Shown in pieces: positions 26,842 to 30,494 of a stretch of DNA of 30,494 nt. The stretch's first letter is position 1; every line of letters starts with the position of its first letter. The notes below the pieces were generated by a model, which was given only the letters and a program-made list of their open reading frames with translations, made no database searches and had not been told where the DNA came from. The position numbers and the translations under genes were made by a program. This DNA comes from Saccoglossus kowalevskii (taxonomy: Eukaryota > Hemichordata > Enteropneusta > Harrimaniidae), in contig NW_003156741.1 in assembly GCF_000003605.2 (NCBI RefSeq), positions 54,075 through 84,568 of the forward strand. The letters run 5' to 3'.

Positions 26842-29658
26842 GTGAGTCTGATTTTCATGAGTTGATGAGACCCAGGAATGGATAATTTTGTTTGCCTTGT
26901 TTCGAGTATATAAAATAAAGGAAAACATATTTATTGTAAAGTCGATTTGTCATAGTCACTAGATGACAACTTTTTGCAAATGCACAATGCTATAAAAGAA
27001 GAAAAATTGGATGTGGTTTTGCTTGGATATTCACTATGTTTTGAATTCAAATTTTTGAATTCAAATTCAAGTTTTTAATCTGTTGTATTTCGCCTGCATT
27101 AAATAATTAAGGTTTTTACTATTTATAATATGTGGTGAGAAACAAACAAAAACATGTTGTGAACTCAGTGAAAATTCATTGCTTTGTTTTTTTAGCTCCG
27201 CTGTTCATATTACTGATTGTCCGTTGTCGTCAACTTTACAATTTCAACTTCTTCTTCGAAACCGAAAGTCAGAATGTTCTCAAATTTAATATGCAAGGAC
27301 CTTGGATTGTTCTTTCTCAGATTTGTTCATTTCCTGATGATATCTTGAATTCTCTAATTTTTGTGAATATTTTTGGTAAAAAGTGATATTTTCGACTTCT
27401 TGTTAAAAACCGCAAGTCCAATTGCTTTGATATTACATATATAGATACTACATGTGGACCTTTCTCAGATTTGTTCATTTTGTGATGATATCTTAGATTC
27501 TCTAATTTTGGTGAATATTTTTGTAATTTTTAGTAAAAAGTGATATTTTCGACTTCTTGTTGAAAATCGTAAGTGTGATTGCTTTGATACTATGCATATA
27601 GGTACCTCAGGTAAACCTCTCTCAGATTTGTTCATTTCGTAATGATATCTTCAATTATCTAATTTTGATGAATATTTTTGTCATTTTTGGTAAAAAGTAA
27701 TATTTTTGAATTCTTGTTGAAACAGCAAGTCCGATTGCTATACATACTATACATATTGTTCATTTTCTAATGATATCTTCAGTTCTTTAATTGAAATGTG
27801 ACTGCTAACAGCGGAGCTATCTCAGCCAACAGGCTGCATGTTTAAATTGTCCCTGACTTGTGATTTTCGTGAATATATACCTCATTAATAAAGCTTGTTA
27901 AATAATTACCTTGGCAGTCACGTTCCAAGCATGGTGGCTCAATATGAAGGCATGATGGCTAGTTCTCACAGCATGATCGCATTGCCATGCTATTGTATAC
28001 TTTAGGAGAACCCTATCCTAACTGCACAAACAGAAGAGGTTACGCTTGATGGTCAGTTAAATTGTACTTCACTCACTATGTTTTGGTGATTCCATTCACA
28101 GGTAGACACATTGATAGACATATGGAGAGAATTCAGAGAAGAAACAAATAGTATTGTGCCAAAAAGTAATCCCTTACCAGAGCCGCCACGGGTTCGAGAA
28201 AGCCTGGTAAATCATATACGTCTACTACTTGGTAGTTTAAAAGATAAAAGAGATGGTGGAAGGTAAGATGACCAATGTTCTCTAATAATTAAGTCAATAT
28301 TGAGGATGGGATCATGGAAGATTTTGATATAATATTTGGAATGTAACATTTCTTGATTTTTGTTAGATGTTGAATGTTAATTTTCTGACATAACTGTCTT
28401 GATTAGAAGTTTGCTAACATTGATAAATTATCTACATAAATAAAACTATAATTATCTTAATGATGGAAATGTTTAATGTTTATTTCTAGGGATTCTGGTG
28501 TAGTCTTAGCAGATTGTAATATTGATGTTTTAGACTATGTATTACATGACACAACTAGTTCAGGTGAGTACAGTCTAAGTGTTCAGCGAAAATTGATCAA
28601 TATCATTGAAAAAAAAAATTTTGATTTTGTTTTATCGTGAGATACAAGTAGGTAGGTATATGGTCATAGTAGAATAGCATGGTATGTTTTTTAGAAAAAA
28701 TATTAACTTTTGTGAGCATCACCGCCATCATTAAGTTTGCCATGCCTGTGTGATGTAGTAATGTGTGTGATATTTTTCGGCAACTACATTTTTTTCCAAA
28801 ATTTGGTTTTACTTTATCAAATCTGAAGTATTCAAAAATAAAAACATAATTAAAACTACCACAGGTTAGAATTGATGCTACTGTAAAATCTGTATTAGAA
28901 GCTGCCGCTTCTATTAAAATAGTACAATACAACAGAGGGGATGCGGCTTCTATTAAAACATCTACACATGAAAACGGTGAATTTTTGGTTCTCAATAGTG
29001 CAAAAAGAATGGGTGCGACCTCTATTAGGGATGCGGCTTCTAATACAGATTTTATGGCAGTATTTGTATCAAAACATTAAAATGATGATTCCAGTGCCTA
29101 TTCTACTATGGATCAGGAATGTTATTAATTTTACAGTGAATTTTGTAAATGAATATTATTGGTAAACCATTTAATTTTTGCGGCTATAAATTTGATTTTC
29201 ATTCCTGGAAACAAAATTATGTGAATGCCACTGACTCCCAAAATTTGCAAAAATTAATTTTTTTACAAAATTGAAGTGATTCACAGTAGGTCATTAGTAT
29301 ATGTACATGTAGTAATAAACCTTTTTTTTTATTTATTTATTTCACCAGTTACATAGGAAATTAAATAAATACTAATGTACAGAAATGATGATTTCTGGCC
29401 AGTTACATTACCTGGCCAGTTATACAATTTAATATGTGTATTGCAAATAAGCATCAATCCTTGTACATATTTGTCATATTTCTGTGAAAATACTATTGCC
29501 TGATTAATTATCTGTTTTATTTGATGTATGTACTTTTTTTGGTATTACTTTGCAGGCTCTAGTGCTAGTAGTACACCTAAACGACCATCAACAGCTGCCA
29601 GTGTGAGAGATGGTCGAGAGACGCCGCTTAGAATCACTCCATGTAGTGATGCAGATAT
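26686..29658 (+). CDS. CCDC24: CCDC24-like protein, first four coding exons (3' part off window)
   Basis: Exons 26686-26841, 28102-28262, 28490-28563 and 29556-29658 join in frame to 164 codons plus two bases. It starts MSDIPPYDLQAYQPPPSLWK. The segment PSLWKLVEENVSPEEREEIQ, EILGDSLIEQSLELHSEV resembles the N-terminus of vertebrate CCDC24 as I recall it (SLWELVEEHV, an RREVKRILGE helix, SLELRAEV). Exon 2 has RVRESLVNHIRLLLGSLKDK, comparable to the short Leu-rich helix there; exon 3 has VLADCNIDVLDYVLHD. Exon 4 is Ser/Thr/Arg-rich and probably disordered. The coiled coil expected in the family would lie past the window. There are no signal peptide, membrane segment or catalytic motifs. The cellular role of CCDC24 is not established, so none is claimed. 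Confidence 0.65.
26842..28101 (+). other. CCDC24-like intron 1
   Basis: 1260 bases, half made of the foldback/tandem element at 27194-27818. A small duplicated TTGAATTCAAATT motif lies at about 27040-27068. No coding signal. Confidence 0.75.
27194..27818. mobile_element. Foldback element with internal tandem units
   Basis: AGCTCCGCTGTT (27194-27205) is exactly inverted at 27807-27818 (AACAGCGGAGCT). Inside are about four diverged direct units: the landmark CAGATTTGTTCATTT starts at 27318, 27466 and 27623, and a shortened TTGTTCATTT is at 27756, so unit lengths are roughly 130-157 bases. Each also has TAAAAAGTGATATTTT-like and TTCTTGTTGAAA-like blocks. A truncated relative lies at 15238-15552. 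No transposase frame. Confidence 0.72.
28102..28262 (+). CDS. CCDC24: CCDC24-like coding exon 2
   Basis: Acceptor TTCACAG|GTAGAC, donor GGAAG|GTAAGA. It encodes VDTLIDIWREFREETNSIVP, KSNPLPEPPRVRESLVNHIR and LLLGSLKDKRDGG. It leaves with two bases of an Arg codon. Confidence 0.85.
28490..28563 (+). CDS. CCDC24: CCDC24-like coding exon 3
   Basis: Acceptor TTTCTAG|GGATTC, donor TCAG|GTGAGT. It encodes DSGVVLADCNIDVLDYVLHD, TTSS and one base of a Gly codon. Intron 2 before it (28263-28489) is 227 plain bases. Confidence 0.8.
28564..29555 (+). other. CCDC24-like intron 3
   Basis: 992 bases. Repeated GCGGCTTCTATTA-like strings lie at 28876-29050. A foldback-arm-like stretch ending TTCACAGTA lies at about 29170-29288. 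A 130-codon minus-strand frame (28603-28995) has no known motif and overlaps the repeats. Confidence 0.7.
28876..29050. repeat. Cluster of GCGGCTTCTATTA-type short repeats
   Basis: CTGCCGCTTCTATTAAAA, GATGCGGCTTCTATTAAAA, GTGCGACCTCTATTAG and GATGCGGCTTCTAATA occur within 175 bases. ACTGTAAAATCTGTATTAGA marks the left edge. Copies are unevenly spaced, so this may be a decayed element. Confidence 0.55.
29556..29658 (+). CDS. CCDC24: CCDC24-like coding exon 4
   Basis: Acceptor TTTGCAG|GC, donor GATAT|GTAAGT. It encodes SSASSTPKRPSTAASVRDGR, ETPLRITPCSDAD, a low-complexity basic Ser/Thr stretch with possible phosphosites. Its family membership rests on phase continuity and splice sites rather than on conservation. 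Confidence 0.7.
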
Positions 29659-29784
29659 GTAAGTACTAGAGTTGAAGTGTTTACATAATTCTCAGTAGAC
29701 ATATGCAGTGTGTGTTATGTATCAGTAGACTGCAGTCATGATATCATTGTTTGATATACATCTACATACGTTTATTATTACTTT

Positions 29785-29786
29785 AT

Positions 29787-29817
<31 letters not shown>
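29785..29817. repeat. TAA microsatellite
   Basis: About ten or eleven perfect AAT/TAA units. The array is bracketed by the 10-base direct repeat TACGTTTATT at 29767-29776 and 29816-29825. Confidence 0.9.
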
Positions 29818-29818
<1 letters not shown>

Positions 29819-30042
29819 GTTTATTCATTCTGAAATAAGAAGTAAGAAATACATTATTGTCTATGTCACAGAAAATGGGTGAAAAGGGCTTCAGAAAATA
29901 GCTAAAGCTAGTCTAGTCTGAGCCCAGCCTTTGTAAACAAAACTAAGTATATGAGGGTCTTGCAGTATTTTAGGTAGTAAGTGAATTAATAAATGAAAGA
30001 ATGAAGGAATGAATGAATAAAATAAATAAATAATGGCTATTA

Positions 30043-30149
30043 TGTGAGTTATCACCTGCGCATGCATGCTTAAGTGTCTTTTTTAGCATGTGTTGTTATC
30101 ATCACTTAGGACTTAAATCCTGTATGTGCGCACGTTACGACCCCTTTAA
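30043..30149 (+). mobile_element. TTAA-flanked MITE-like repeat, copy 4 (internally deleted)
   Basis: It has GTGAGTTATCACCTGCGCAT at the left and TGTGCGCACGTTACGACCCC then TTTAA at the right. The interior GTTTACAAACAAG block is missing; TTTTTAGCATGTGTTGTTATC remains. The left TTAA is lost. Same orientation as copies 1-3. Confidence 0.65.
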
Positions 30150-30494
30150 GATACTGAAAATGACTAAAAAAAATTGGAACAAATTTGTTAGAAACAAAAG
30201 TAAAAAAATGTTCAAAATTTGCATTTTTGCAATGGTTTCTATGGTGAGATTATTCCAAGATTTGTAATATTATTCACAGTTCAAAGCAATTTATATTTTA
30301 TAATACACAAGCGCAGTATCATGCTTAGGCAGTAGTGCAAAATTCAAATTGGGCTCAAACTCCCTTAAAATCAACATAAAATGTCATTTTGGATCATCTC
30401 TGTCTATTGTTGACATTTTGATTATCCAAATCACTTCCACCTCCCCCTCTCCCCTCTCCTCTCCATTGACATACTAATTACTCATGGTATACAA

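Larger units (their letters stand above)
29659..30494 (+). other. CCDC24-like intron 4 (cut by window edge)
   Basis: It contains a TAA microsatellite (29785-29817), copy 4 of the TTAA family (30043-30149) and a pyrimidine-rich tract of C and T at about 30436-30463. The next exon is not in the window. Confidence 0.7.

Noticed and set aside
28603..28995. 130-codon minus-strand frame
   Set aside because: It lies in a CCDC24-like intron and its Ala/Glu-rich part is produced by the GCGGCTTCTATTA repeats read backwards.
1..30494. tRNA, rRNA, CRISPR array, viral or retroelement coding genes
   Set aside because: No cloverleaf with conserved box A/B, no rRNA-like stretch, no regularly spaced identical repeats, and no reverse transcriptase, integrase or transposase motif in any frame inspected.

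Overview
The window is nuclear DNA of an animal, most likely a marine invertebrate, but the species cannot be fixed from sequence alone. The evidence is AT-rich sequence, genes split into many short exons by GT-AG introns, proteins close to human orthologues as I recall them, and introns full of short inverted-repeat elements. I see no bacterial operons, rRNA, tRNA or CRISPR.

Three genes lie head to tail on the + strand. (1) 1256-2639: the last two coding exons of the small subunit (R2) of class Ia ribonucleotide reductase, RRM2-like, ending in the FTLDADF tail; the 5' part is outside the window. (2) 6911-22955: a complete 21-coding-exon gene for the exosome RNA helicase MTR4 (MTREX/SKIV2L2). 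I assembled it exon by exon; the reading phase is continuous and the product is 1030 aa. (3) 26686-29658, running off the right edge: the first four coding exons of a gene whose N-terminus resembles CCDC24.

Other sequence: 2640-6910 holds the R2 3' UTR and the MTR4 promoter, with an ETS-type site and a YY1-type motif over the start codon. 22956-26685 holds the MTR4 3' UTR, a hairpin, a CRE/YY1-type cluster that may be the promoter of gene 3, and a 15-bp minisatellite. The introns carry several families of small non-autonomous, probably transposon-derived elements. These are a TTAA-flanked family with four copies all in one orientation, a 311-bp pair, foldback elements at 1641-1985, 11021-11234, 11277-11569, 21627-21920 and 21996-22142, and a larger foldback with internal tandem units at 27194-27818. 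No transposase or reverse transcriptase is visible.

The R2 protein acts in dNTP synthesis. MTR4 acts in nuclear RNA surveillance and exosome feeding. The third protein has no firm function. I see no pathway joining them and no evidence of a new multi-gene system; the unusual content is the repeat landscape.
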